Source of the DNA: Pelagihabitans sp963760375
Lineage (GTDB): Bacteria > Bacteroidota > Bacteroidia > Flavobacteriales > Flavobacteriaceae
Reading direction: 5' to 3'
Assembly (NCBI GenBank): GCA_963760375.1
Contig: CAVXCS010000007.1
Coordinates: 248,001 to 312,000 of the forward strand
Length of the DNA stretch: 64,000 nucleotides
Positions within the stretch are counted from its first letter, which is position 1, and every line of letters starts with the position of its first letter. Made by a program: the position numbers and the translations under genes. The notes below the pieces were generated by a model. It saw only the letters and a list, made by a program, of their open reading frames with translations, did no database searches and was not told where the DNA came from. Below, piece by piece: positions 44,333 to 53,251 of the stretch.

Positions 44333-45165
44333 ACAGACATTAATTTAAAGGTATCGATGCTATCGGCCGCTTGTTTTAGAAAACGGGGAATGATGGTATG
44401 GTTGGTCTTCATGATCTTGTCGTCATCGTCTAAATGGGCAATCATATCCAAATACTTTGCTTTGCCGTGCTTTTTGATGATCGTTTTCCGTTTGTCGGCC
44501 CGTTGGAAATAGTGGAGCATGCCAATCGAATCCGCTTCCGGATGAAACTGTACCCCAAATATCTCCTTGCTGAACCGAATGGCCATCACCGCCCTTTCCA
44601 AGGGCACGTGTTCCCGGATCTTTTCCCGGCAGAGCACTTTTCCTTCCAGGGTATCCAATTTCCATTCGTTGGGACCCACAACTTGGTAGTCCCTTGAATC
44701 AACGGCATAAAATGGATCGTTAAGGCCTTCGAAAAGGGGCTCATGTTCTCCGCTCTTCGTTTTGTAGATGGGGAATATCCCGAATGAGGTAGTCCGTCGT
44801 TTGGTCACCTTTGCCAAATCCCAGTGAACACATGCCAACTGAAACGAATGACAGATCAGGAACAGGTGTTTTTTGTTGGGTTTCGATAGGTTGTGGTGCA
44901 ACAGGGCGTCCAAAAAATTAAAATAATCAGCCTCCCAAGGCTCCCCCAAGACCATGGGGGCCCCGGGGCCTCCCGAGGAAATAAAGATATCGTAGTCTTC
45001 AACCACAGGGGTTTTCCCTTCTACCCTCACCTCGAAAACATCGAAGTTCCCGCTTATATCGTCCTGTGACAAAAATTCGGTCACCAACGCCTTGATGCAT
45101 CGCATCCCTTCGTTGGCTTGGCCTGCATTCATGTCCAAGACCGCGACTTTATAATTGTTGTGCAT
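44329..45165 (-). CDS. Class I glutamine amidotransferase-like protein
   Basis: A 278-aa protein of the class I glutamine amidotransferase fold. The probable nucleophile is Cys105 in LFLICHSFQ, with His208 and Glu210 in GVQFHPEA completing the triad; SSGGPGAP near 64 is the oxyanion loop. The canonical GxCxG is replaced by LICHS, so the elbow is non-standard but the triad is intact. About 65 residues extend beyond the triad. The role would be to release ammonia from glutamine for an amidation, or to cleave a gamma-glutamyl amide. It sits between YbdK-like and ATP-grasp genes. Confidence 0.85.
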   Translation of the reverse strand: MHNNYKVAVLDMNAGQANEGMRCIKALVTEFLSQDDISGNFDVFEVRVEGKTPVVEDYDIFISSGGPGAPMVLGEPWEADYFNFLDALLHHNLSKPNKKHLFLICHSFQLACVHWDLAKVTKRRTTSFGIFPIYKTKSGEHEPLFEGLNDPFYAVDSRDYQVVGPNEWKLDTLEGKVLCREKIREHVPLERAVMAIRFSKEIFGVQFHPEADSIGMLHYFQRADKRKTIIKKHGKAKYLDMIAHLDDDDKIMKTNHTIIPRFLKQAADSIDTFKLMSV

Positions 45166-45210
45166 GTATTCTATTTTGTTCGGCCAACCTGCCCGGGCCG
45201 CTACGCTCCT

Positions 45211-46308
45211 TTATAATCCTTTTGCGGTCTCAGCCACCACATATTTTACGACTTCCTTGAGGTCTTTGGTCTCTTCAAACACCTTGAGTTGCCTATCTGC
45301 CCCAGAGCCCTGTTCCAGGATTTGATAAACGAAGTTGACTTCTTTTCGGCAACCGAGATCGTCTACCACGTCATCGATGAATTCCAAAAGCTCCTCCATC
45401 AAGGTGGCAAATGGTACTTCTTCCTCCTTCCCGAAATCGATCAATTTGGCCTCGATGCCCCAACGGGCTGCGCGCCATTTGTTCTCATTGATCAGGATGC
45501 GCCGATATCCCCTGAAACTTTGGTTCTTTTGGTGCAATTTGCTCAATTTGGCAATGATACACTGCATCAAGGCCGCAACACACACCACTTCATCGACGGT
45601 CATGAGCATGTCACAGACCCGGAATTCGACAGTGGGGTAAAATGGATGAAGGCGAATATCCCACCAAATTTTCTTGCCATTATCGATACAGTTCGTCTTT
45701 ACCAACAATTCCACGAATTTGTCGTACTCCCCTACACTTGCAAAATAAGGAGGGATGCCCGTACGTGGAAATTTATCGAATATTTTGGACCGGAACGATT
45801 TGAACCCTGTTTCACGACTCTCCCAAAATGGTGAATTCGTAGATAGGGCATAGAGATGGGGCAGAAAATACCGGGCAACGTTCATGATCTGCAGCCCTTC
45901 CTCCCTGCTGGGGATTCCCACGTGCACGTGCATCCCAAAAATAAGGTTTGATCGGGCCACATCTTTCATCTCCTGGATCAACACATCATACCGCGGATTT
46001 GGGGTGATCAATTGTTCGCTCCAATGTGAAAATGGATGGGTACCGGCCGCTGCCACCTTTAGGTCTTCCTTGGCGGCAAGCTCAAATATCTGCTGGCGCA
46101 AATAAGATACCTCATCCCTGGCCTGCTGGATGTTCTCACAGACATTGGTGCCCATTTCCACCACCGATTGGTGCATCTCCTCCTTAATGCGCTCTTTCAG
46201 GATTACCTTTCCCCCATCGATGATCTTCGACATTTGGGAATGCAGGGTTAGCGTATTGGCATCAAGTATCTGAAATTCTTCCTCTATTCCCAGTGTGAAT
46301 TTATGCAT
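45211..46308 (-). CDS. YbdK-type carboxylate-amine ligase (GCS2 family)
   Basis: A 365-aa member of the glutamate-cysteine ligase 2 family. It begins FTLGIEEEFQILD with the acidic metal-binding motif at residues 9-12, and shows MHVHVGIPSREEG near residue 127 and TVEFRVCDMLMTVDE near 222. E. coli YbdK has weak glutamate-cysteine ligase activity, but the natural substrates of most members are unknown. It lies 27 bp behind the ATP-grasp gene and 45 bp ahead of the amidotransferase gene, so its likely job is one amide bond in a multi-step synthesis. Confidence 0.9.
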   Translation of the reverse strand: MHKFTLGIEEEFQILDANTLTLHSQMSKIIDGGKVILKERIKEEMHQSVVEMGTNVCENIQQARDEVSYLRQQIFELAAKEDLKVAAAGTHPFSHWSEQLITPNPRYDVLIQEMKDVARSNLIFGMHVHVGIPSREEGLQIMNVARYFLPHLYALSTNSPFWESRETGFKSFRSKIFDKFPRTGIPPYFASVGEYDKFVELLVKTNCIDNGKKIWWDIRLHPFYPTVEFRVCDMLMTVDEVVCVAALMQCIIAKLSKLHQKNQSFRGYRRILINENKWRAARWGIEAKLIDFGKEEEVPFATLMEELLEFIDDVVDDLGCRKEVNFVYQILEQGSGADRQLKVFEETKDLKEVVKYVVAETAKGL

Positions 46309-46335
46309 ATCGATTCTTTCGGATAATACGGTAAT

Positions 46336-47658
46336 CTATTTTGTTTTTTTCGCGCTGCTCTTGGTCGCTGTTTTTTTTGGGGCGTCCAAACCGCCTTTTG
46401 CGGGTTCCCGTTTCACTGCCGCAGTGGTTGATTTTGCCTTTTTGGGGGCTTCCTTTTTAACGGTGGTTGCCGTTGGTTTGGTTGCGCCTACCTTTGGGTT
46501 GGCCACCTTTTTAGCGGGGGCCGCTTTTTGTTTGGACGTTATTTTGGCCTTCGGGGCCGCCTTGGCCTTGGCCGCGGCTGGCTTAACGGCCTTTATCGTT
46601 GCCGATTTTGCCGTTCGCGAAGGCTTTTTCGCCGCGACCTTTTTGGCAGCTGGCTTTTTGGCAGATGGTTTTTTGGGCGTGGCGGTTTTGGTTTTTGTGG
46701 CTTCAGGCACGGCCGCGCCTTTGATAAAGCCGCCCCAAGAAGAATTACTTTGTTTTTCCTTGTGGGAAAGGGCTTTTTCTATGGCAAACTTGGCCGCATG
46801 TTTTACGATCCAATCGAAGTTGGCCTGGCCTACCGAATTCACATCGGCATCGGGCGCAGGATTGCAGAAGTCGATGGCAATGGGAATTCCGTCACGAACC
46901 GCGAACTCCACGGTGTTGAAATCATAGCCGAGGGCCTGGTTGAGTTTAATGGTATAATCATGAATGGTTTTCATCAATTTTTTATGCTCCTCGCCCTTGG
47001 TCTTCGGTTCAGTGGCATAGCGCAGATGAAATTCGTTCCTGGGCTCATAGGGCATGATGTGCACATATTTTTGTCCCAGGCAATATACCCTGTAATAATC
47101 CTCAAAAACGATTTCCTCCTGGAGCATCATTACCAATTGGCCCGTTTCTCCATGTTTGTTGAACAGGTCGTCTGGACTGTCTACACGATAAACACTTTTC
47201 CATCCTCCGCCTGAATGGGGCTTCATATAGGCCGGAAATCCGATATAGTCGAAAATATAGTCCCAATCCAATGGTGCCTTTAGGTTTCGGAACGACTTTT
47301 CGGTGGTGTCGTCGGGCCGCTCCTTAGAAGGCAACAGTACCGTTTTAGGTACCGGAATCCCTAACTGGATCGACAGGCAGTTGTTAAAAAATTTCTCGTC
47401 GGCACTCCACCAAAAAGGGTTGTTGATCACTGCCGTTCCCATAAGTGCCGCATTTTTAAGGTAGGCCCTGTAAAATGGGGCTTCCTGGGAAATGCGGTCG
47501 ATGATCACGTGATACCCGCAATCAATGCCCTGTTGCACCTTATCGATTAGGACGGGCTCGGCAACGACCTTGCCCCCTCCCTGTGCGTTCACTTCATCGA
47601 TAAAGGCCCAAGGGAAAGTGTCTTCCATCCCAAATAATATTCCTACTTTCTTTGCCAT
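46336..47658 (-). CDS. ATP-grasp ligase with Lys/Ala/Pro-rich H1-like tail
   Basis: A 440-aa protein with two parts. Residues 1-313 are an ATP-grasp ligase (RimK/D-Ala-D-Ala-ligase-like): GILFGMEDTFPWA at the N-terminus, a glycine loop MKPHSGGGWKSV near 145, and the metal-binding strand VEFAVRDGIPIAIDFCNPAPD near 265. Residues 314-440 are a low-complexity tail with roughly 36 Lys in 127 positions, built from KKPAAKK, AKAKAAPKAK and similar motifs as in histone H1-like proteins. Such a tail could bind nucleic acid or a polyanion, or itself serve as amine acceptor; all are inference. It is 52 bp behind the esterase gene and leads the ligases of the operon. Confidence 0.85.
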   Translation of the reverse strand: MAKKVGILFGMEDTFPWAFIDEVNAQGGGKVVAEPVLIDKVQQGIDCGYHVIIDRISQEAPFYRAYLKNAALMGTAVINNPFWWSADEKFFNNCLSIQLGIPVPKTVLLPSKERPDDTTEKSFRNLKAPLDWDYIFDYIGFPAYMKPHSGGGWKSVYRVDSPDDLFNKHGETGQLVMMLQEEIVFEDYYRVYCLGQKYVHIMPYEPRNEFHLRYATEPKTKGEEHKKLMKTIHDYTIKLNQALGYDFNTVEFAVRDGIPIAIDFCNPAPDADVNSVGQANFDWIVKHAAKFAIEKALSHKEKQSNSSWGGFIKGAAVPEATKTKTATPKKPSAKKPAAKKVAAKKPSRTAKSATIKAVKPAAAKAKAAPKAKITSKQKAAPAKKVANPKVGATKPTATTVKKEAPKKAKSTTAAVKREPAKGGLDAPKKTATKSSAKKTK

Positions 47659-47710
47659 GATATTTTATATTGTTAGTTGTGAGTTTATAATTATAGTTGT
47701 TCGTTTATGA

Positions 47711-48421
47711 TTAAAAATATTTGCCTATGTACTCGGGAAACACCATTTTCCAAAGGGGCCAATCGTGTTCGATCCATTTCTTTTCGTCGTACCAATAGGG
47801 AATGCCCTTCGCCTCCAAGATGCCCGCCATATTTTGGTTTTTCGGCTGGCAACTGTCCCAATCGGAAGTGCTCAGCACGATCTGCATATGATGGTATTGC
47901 CACCCTTCCGCATTTTGCATGAATTCATCCGGACAATTCAAATAGATGCGCAGATCATCCGATAATGGGGTGAAATTGCGAATATTGAAGACCCCGCTCA
48001 TCGTAAAGAGGTGCGACACCAGATCGGGATAGCGGAAAGCGGTATTGGCCGCATGGTATCCCCCAAAACTGACCCCCGCCACGGCAACCCTATGGGTGTT
48101 GCACTCATTTTGAATATAAGGGATCAACTCCTCCTTCAAGAACTGCATGTACAGTTCATAGTTGTGTATTTTCACCTCCGATGCCAAATCATCGGCATAG
48201 AACGAAAGCATATCTATCGTTTCCACATTGTAAAGCTTGATACGGCCTTCATCAACAAAACGCATCACCGATCCGTTCAGGCCAAAGTCCGTATTTTGGG
48301 TGAACTGCCCGCCCGAAGATGGAAACATCAAAACAGGGTGGCCCCAATGCCCGGTCACTTCGACATTGATATTTCTCGATAAGATATTCGAATAATACGG
48401 AATGTACTGTATGTCGGCCAT
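47711..48421 (-). CDS. Esterase family alpha/beta hydrolase, first gene of amidoligase operon
   Basis: A 236-aa cytoplasmic protein of the PF00756-like esterase group. The nucleophile elbow GVSFGG puts Ser at 118, an Asp occurs in STSDWDSC near 190, and the His in IEHDWPLW near 224. The start strand RNINVEVTGHWGHPVL replaces the more usual lid. It has no signal peptide. It opens the operon of ATP-grasp, YbdK-like and amidotransferase genes, and so probably hydrolyses an ester or peptide product of that pathway. It is divergent from the second esterase (127 bp). Confidence 0.8.
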   Translation of the reverse strand: MADIQYIPYYSNILSRNINVEVTGHWGHPVLMFPSSGGQFTQNTDFGLNGSVMRFVDEGRIKLYNVETIDMLSFYADDLASEVKIHNYELYMQFLKEELIPYIQNECNTHRVAVAGVSFGGYHAANTAFRYPDLVSHLFTMSGVFNIRNFTPLSDDLRIYLNCPDEFMQNAEGWQYHHMQIVLSTSDWDSCQPKNQNMAGILEAKGIPYWYDEKKWIEHDWPLWKMVFPEYIGKYF

Positions 48422-48482
48422 AGTTCACAATATAGACTAAAATTACTTAACTGTCAATCCTTTAAGGTCGGCAAAAGTAATT

Positions 48483-48490
48483 TATTTTCG
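48483..48490 (+). promoter_or_regulatory. Putative -7 box of the EF-hand esterase gene
   Basis: TATTTTCG resembles the TAnnTTTG box. Transcription from it would begin after 48492, which argues for translation starting at 48549 rather than at the ATG at 48492. The 70-base intergenic strip must also hold the divergent operon promoter. Confidence 0.35.
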
Positions 48491-48548
48491 AATGGAAACG
48501 CTTCAATTTTTTTGGAATCCTTATACTTGCAGACCCAATAAAAAATTC

Positions 48549-49370
48549 ATGCGGTATCAAGTCGATTTTATAAGTCTCAAGGGAAGCTTTTTCTCGAAAA
48601 ATTTGAACCGTTCGGTAAAATTCAGGTGGGTGGCGCCGCCCCATTATGAAGGCGCCAAGGAAGCTTTCCCCGTATTGATGATGAATGACGGCCAGGATTT
48701 CAATGCACTGAACCTGGAACGTGCTTTGACCTTGGCCTATGCCAACCCAATAATACGGCCATTTATTTATGTGGGCATCGAAGCCAATGAGAACAGGTTA
48801 CAGGAATACGGTACAGCCGCCTTTGCCGATTTCAAGGGCAGGGGCAGTCTTGCTCCCAAGTATGCCGCCTTTGTGATGGAAGAATTTATGCCATTCCTGA
48901 AAGACAGATTCAAGGTTTCGGATCAGGGCAAAGATTGGGTCTATGGTGGCCTGTCTCTGGGCGGCCTATCGGCTTTCGATATCGCTTTCCACAATTTCCG
49001 TTCTTTCGGTAAGGTAGGCGTGTTCAGCGGTTCTTTTTGGTGGCGTAAAAAGGCCTACATCAAAAAAGATATGGCCGATCGAAGCAGGATCGTCCTGGAC
49101 ACGGTCAAGAACGGCACCTTCAGTCCCCATCTAAAATTCTGGTTCCAATGCGGAACGGAAGACGAGACCGCCGACCGAAACAACAACGGTATCATCGATG
49201 CCATAGACGATACCCTCGATCTAATCAAGGAACTGAGCCAAAAAGGATATTCCTACCCGGGCGACATCACTTATGTAGAAATTGAAGGCGGCAAACACGA
49301 TATGCCAACCTGGGGGCTCATTTTTCCGGCATTCATCGAATGGGCTTTCGGAACAAAAGCCCTGCATTGA
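48549..49370 (+). CDS. Esterase family hydrolase with EF-hand-like loop
   Basis: A 273-aa PF00756-type hydrolase. The nucleophile elbow GGLSLGG places Ser at 136, and the His is in GGKHDMPTW near 258. Unusually, residues 209-220 (DRNNNGIIDAID) fit a DxNxNGxIDxxD calcium-binding loop in the middle of the catalytic domain, just after CGTEDET where the catalytic acid is expected. I chose ATG 48549; ATG 48492 in the same frame would add 19 residues and overlap a promoter-like box. It faces away from the amidoligase operon and may share its control region. Confidence 0.8.
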   Translation: MRYQVDFISLKGSFFSKNLNRSVKFRWVAPPHYEGAKEAFPVLMMNDGQDFNALNLERALTLAYANPIIRPFIYVGIEANENRLQEYGTAAFADFKGRGSLAPKYAAFVMEEFMPFLKDRFKVSDQGKDWVYGGLSLGGLSAFDIAFHNFRSFGKVGVFSGSFWWRKKAYIKKDMADRSRIVLDTVKNGTFSPHLKFWFQCGTEDETADRNNNGIIDAIDDTLDLIKELSQKGYSYPGDITYVEIEGGKHDMPTWGLIFPAFIEWAFGTKALH

Positions 49371-49391
49371 AGGCCAAACAGGTCGTTTGGC

Positions 49392-50480
49392 TTATACTTT
49401 TATGAAAATCCCCTTTTTATGAAGCACATAGCCCAACAGCACATAAAAACCGACCACGGTTAGGGCATATAAAAGGGAAGACATCTGCATCGACATGAAA
49501 TCATGGACATAGATCGATTGAAAAAGCCATCCATGGAGCGAGGCATCCCCGTTCACCTTGATCATCCCCAAAATTTTACTGATAAAGCTCGATAAGAAGT
49601 AGAGAATGATCGCATTGGCGCCCGCATACCTGAACAAGCTCCCGAACCGTATCTTTTTCACATCGGTCAGATAATAGATCAATGCCAACACCAAATTCGC
49701 CCATCCTGCGGTGACCAATACAAAACTGCTTGTCCACAACGCTTTGTTGATGGGGAAGAAGAGGTCCCATAAATGGCCAATGATCAAAAATGATCCGCCC
49801 ATTCCCACTAAGAGCGTCGCCTTTTTTCCTTGCTTGGAGGTCAATATCAGACCCGTAAAGATGCCCAACAAAGCACTTACAATTGCCGGGACGGTGCTCA
49901 GAAGTCCCTCGGGATCATAATCGGTTTTCCACATATGGGTGCCCAGCACTTGCAGGTCGATATAGTTGGCGAGATTGTTCGGAGCGCGCTCCAGTGTAGA
50001 TGCTATTCCATTGACAGGCACAAAGACCATCAACAACCAATAGCCTATCAATAAAAAAGCGGAAATTCCGACCAAAGTCTTCCACTTCGTATGGAGGAAC
50101 AGCAGGGAAGCAAAGAAGAAAACCACCCCGATGCGTTGTAAGACCCCTGGAAACCTGATATCGACAAAATCCTTGATAAAAGGAAAGCTTAAAGTGAAGG
50201 CCCCCAGAAAAAGGCCAAGTCCTATCAATTTTAAACTTCTTACGGTTATCTTTTTATAGATGGCGGGCGAGGCCGTTTTGTCTTTATAGGAAAACGAGAT
50301 CGATGTGCCCACGATGAAAAGGAAGAACGGGAATACCAGATCGGTAGGGGTATACCCATGCCATTCCGCATGTAAAAATGGGGCATAGACACTCGACCAG
50401 GTCCCCGGGGTATTGACCAAAATCATCAAAACAATGGTCATGCCGCGGAAAATATCGACGGAAACAATTCTATCTTTCAT
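49392..50480 (-). CDS. DUF5009/HGSNAT-like membrane acyltransferase
   Basis: A 362-aa polytopic inner-membrane protein with about ten hydrophobic segments. It begins RIVSVDIFRGMTIVLMI, followed by HAEWHGYTPTDLVFPFFLF, the pattern of heparan-alpha-glucosaminide N-acetyltransferase-like proteins that move acetyl groups across the membrane onto amino sugars. It is 61 bp behind the sodium:solute symporter gene and near an AGE-type epimerase, which supports a carbohydrate role. Whether this one acetylates anything is unproven. Confidence 0.82.
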   Translation of the reverse strand: MKDRIVSVDIFRGMTIVLMILVNTPGTWSSVYAPFLHAEWHGYTPTDLVFPFFLFIVGTSISFSYKDKTASPAIYKKITVRSLKLIGLGLFLGAFTLSFPFIKDFVDIRFPGVLQRIGVVFFFASLLFLHTKWKTLVGISAFLLIGYWLLMVFVPVNGIASTLERAPNNLANYIDLQVLGTHMWKTDYDPEGLLSTVPAIVSALLGIFTGLILTSKQGKKATLLVGMGGSFLIIGHLWDLFFPINKALWTSSFVLVTAGWANLVLALIYYLTDVKKIRFGSLFRYAGANAIILYFLSSFISKILGMIKVNGDASLHGWLFQSIYVHDFMSMQMSSLLYALTVVGFYVLLGYVLHKKGIFIKV

Positions 50481-50541
50481 GCAAAACGGTTTTGCTGCAC
50501 TCCCGCAATGGCGGGAATCTTTTTAATTCGTAACCCCTCGT

Positions 50542-52353
50542 TTACAAAATATGATCTTTCATCCTGTTCCAGGCCTTGATCAAAAGGAATCCGGAAACAA
50601 AGGCAACGGCGGTAAGCACCATGGCCGAAGTGGTTCTCCCATAGATCCAATAGCCGGTGGCGAACATGATGGAATAGATCAGCACACATCCCAAAAGCAT
50701 GGCGGTGAGGCCCGAGGGCACGCTCCATTTCTCCTTGGTGTTTACTATGGTTACCCCATCCGTTTCGGCTTCCGCAACCACTTTCGCCCAGCCTGGACCT
50801 CCGGGCTGTATCTTTTTATAGAAATCCCTCAGTACCTCCTTCGATTCGGGTTGGGTCATAAAAGTGGCCGTCAACCAGATCGAGGTGGTCACCAAGACCA
50901 CAAAGGGATACTCGGTCCAGTCGGGAAGCAAGCCTGTGTCGGGGGCAAAAAGATAAGGGCCCAATGCCGTGGTCTTCAACAAGATCGAAATAATGCCCGA
51001 AGCGAACATGGCCGTGATCTCGCTCCAAGAATTGATCCGCCACCAAAACCATCTCAATATAAATATGAGTCCGGTACCGGCCCCAAAGGTCAATAAAATG
51101 TCGAATATCTGTAAGGCATTTTCCAGGGCAAGTGCCAAGACGGCACTTAGGACCATCAACACTATGGTCGACAATCGGCCCACAGCCACCATTTGTTTTT
51201 CGGTCGCGGCCGGATTGATCTGTTGTTTATAAAAGTCGAATACGATATACGAAGAGCCCCAATTCAGCTGCGTGGAAATGGTGCTCATATAGGCTGCGAT
51301 AAGCGAGGCCAAAACAACCCCTAAAAGGCCGCTGGGCAATTTGGTCAACATCGCCGAATAGGCAAGATCCTGTCCCAATTTACTTTCGGCCACATTGGGG
51401 AAGGCTTCATGGATACTGGCGATATCGGGATAGACCACCAAGGAGGCCAAGGCCACCAAAATCCATGGCCAAGGGCGCAGGGCATAATGCATGATATTGA
51501 AAAAGAAGGTTGCCCCTATGGCATGGTTCTCGTTTTTGGCCGCCAGCATCCGCTGGGCGATGTAGCCCCCGCCCCCAGGTTCGGCCCCGGGATACCAAGA
51601 GCTCCACCACTGCACTGCCAAGGGAATGATGAACAAGGTGATCAAAGCTTTTTTGTTGCTGAAGTCAGGAACGATGTTGAGTTTCTCGGCAACGACCTCA
51701 TGGGCCATCAAGGCCTCAATGCCCCCAACTTCCGGGATGTTCACCAAATAAACTGCCGCGGCAATGGCCCCCGACATGGCCACAAAGAAGAGCAAAAAAT
51801 CGGTATAGACCACCCCTTTAAACCCTCCAAGGGCACTAAAGGTGACGGTGATCAAGCCCGCGCTGACCACGGTGACCCAGGGGTCGAGGCCGAGCATGAT
51901 GCCCCCAATTTTTATAGCGGCCAAGGTAACCGATGCCATGGTGATCACATTGAACAATACCCCCAGATAAACCGCCCGAAACTTCCTTAGGAACTTGGCC
52001 GGCCCTCCGCCATAGCGCATTTCATAAAACTCCAGATCGGTATTTACATTCGATTTCCGCCAAAGTTTGGCATAGACAAAAACCGTCAAAAGCCCGGTGA
52101 TCAAAAAAGCCCACCATACCCAGTTGCCCGAGACGCCGTTGGTTCGTACGATATCGGTCACCAAGTTCGGAGTGTCCGTAGAAAAGGTGGTCGCCACCAT
52201 CGACAGGCCCAACAACCACCAGGGCATGGTCCTTCCTGAAAGAAAAAATTCCGAAGAACTTTTTCCCGATTTTTTGGAAACTACGATACCGATGGCCAGG
52301 ACTATGGAAAAGAAAACGACAATAAAACTATAATCGAGGGTGCTTAATTGCAT
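50542..52353 (-). CDS. Sodium:solute symporter (SSS family)
   Basis: A 603-aa SSS-family transporter with about 13-14 hydrophobic segments. It starts LSTLDYSFIVVFFSIVLAIG, contains FFLSGRTMPWWLLGLSMVATTFSTDTP in two pieces near residue 36, and GGFKGVVYTD near 175, all family hallmarks. The extra C-terminal 100 residues are partly soluble with a final span. The clade is frequent in Bacteroidota and often next to sugar genes, so a sugar or sialic-acid-like substrate is plausible. Upstream of the DUF5009-like gene and divergent from the TauE/SafE gene (94 bp). Confidence 0.88.
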   Translation of the reverse strand: MQLSTLDYSFIVVFFSIVLAIGIVVSKKSGKSSSEFFLSGRTMPWWLLGLSMVATTFSTDTPNLVTDIVRTNGVSGNWVWWAFLITGLLTVFVYAKLWRKSNVNTDLEFYEMRYGGGPAKFLRKFRAVYLGVLFNVITMASVTLAAIKIGGIMLGLDPWVTVVSAGLITVTFSALGGFKGVVYTDFLLFFVAMSGAIAAAVYLVNIPEVGGIEALMAHEVVAEKLNIVPDFSNKKALITLFIIPLAVQWWSSWYPGAEPGGGGYIAQRMLAAKNENHAIGATFFFNIMHYALRPWPWILVALASLVVYPDIASIHEAFPNVAESKLGQDLAYSAMLTKLPSGLLGVVLASLIAAYMSTISTQLNWGSSYIVFDFYKQQINPAATEKQMVAVGRLSTIVLMVLSAVLALALENALQIFDILLTFGAGTGLIFILRWFWWRINSWSEITAMFASGIISILLKTTALGPYLFAPDTGLLPDWTEYPFVVLVTTSIWLTATFMTQPESKEVLRDFYKKIQPGGPGWAKVVAEAETDGVTIVNTKEKWSVPSGLTAMLLGCVLIYSIMFATGYWIYGRTTSAMVLTAVAFVSGFLLIKAWNRMKDHIL

Positions 52354-52447
52354 AATTTGGTTGTTGGTTAATAGCTAAAGATATAATTTTTTAGGATATT
52401 TTTGAGGTTTGCCCAACAAACCCCGACCTTGCTGTTCAAAGACCCCT

Positions 52448-53185
52448 ATGGAAATTTCTACCACCGCCTGGATCCTTGCTTTTTTGGCTGCTTTTGTGGT
52501 GGGGATTTCAAAAGGGGGCATCAAGGGCATCGACGTGCTCACGGTTACCTTGATGGCCTTGGCTTTCGAAAGCAAGGCCTCAACCGGCATCCTGGTACCG
52601 CTGTTGATCATGGGCGATATTTTTGCCGTCATCTACTACAACCGCCACGCCCAATGGAAATATGTCTTTCGTTTTCTGCCCTGGATGATAGGAGGCGTAC
52701 TGATCGGGGTGCTGGTCGGGAACGATCTCGATGAGCAGACCTTTAAAATCGGGATGGCCATAATCATCCTCGCCAGTGTGTTGATGATGTACTGGTGGGA
52801 AAGAAGAAAATCGAAATCGGTGCCCACCCATTGGGCCTTTGCAGGTTTTATGGGCATTCTTGCGGGCATCACCACCATGGTGGGCAATTTGGCCGGGGCC
52901 TTCGCCAACATCTTCTTTCTGGCCATGCGCCTGCCCAAAAATGAATTTATAGGTACCGCGGCCTGGTTGTTTTTTATTGTCAATCTCTTTAAGTTACCTT
53001 TTCATATCTGGGCGTGGGGCACCATCACCCCCGATACTTTGGTCTTTAATCTGAAACTGCTGCCGGCCATTGTATTGGGCCTGTTCGCAGGTGTAAGGTT
53101 GGTAAAAATCATCAATGAAGGTTTCTACCGCCAGATCATTTTGGTCTTTACGGCCTTAGGGGCCCTGCTTATTCTATTGCGCTAG
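52448..53185 (+). CDS. TauE/SafE family permease
   Basis: A 245-aa polytopic protein of the TauE/SafE (sulfite exporter) family with about eight hydrophobic segments. The two family repeats are seen as FVVGISKGGIKG near residue 15 and GTAAWLFFIVNLFKLPF near 180. Members export sulfite, sulfoacetate or other organic anions, and the substrate cannot be read here. I chose ATG 52448; an in-frame start 13 codons upstream gives a non-hydrophobic lead. Divergent from the symporter and 66 bp ahead of the epimerase gene. Confidence 0.85.
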   Translation: MEISTTAWILAFLAAFVVGISKGGIKGIDVLTVTLMALAFESKASTGILVPLLIMGDIFAVIYYNRHAQWKYVFRFLPWMIGGVLIGVLVGNDLDEQTFKIGMAIIILASVLMMYWWERRKSKSVPTHWAFAGFMGILAGITTMVGNLAGAFANIFFLAMRLPKNEFIGTAAWLFFIVNLFKLPFHIWAWGTITPDTLVFNLKLLPAIVLGLFAGVRLVKIINEGFYRQIILVFTALGALLILLR

Positions 53186-53251
53186 CATCACATGCCCCGC
53201 CAAGGCATTTTTATTCGTAAATTTCATGGTTGACCAACCAATGCAATACAG

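Noticed and set aside
44848..44862. Non-canonical nucleophile elbow (LICHS) in the amidotransferase taken as inactivation.
   Set aside because: The Cys, His and Glu of the triad are all present, so activity is still plausible.
46295..47214. Long plus-strand frames rich in Phe/Ala or Gly/Arg opposite the ATP-grasp gene.
   Set aside because: They are the complement of the Lys/Ala-rich tail, which makes stop-free mirrors by composition.
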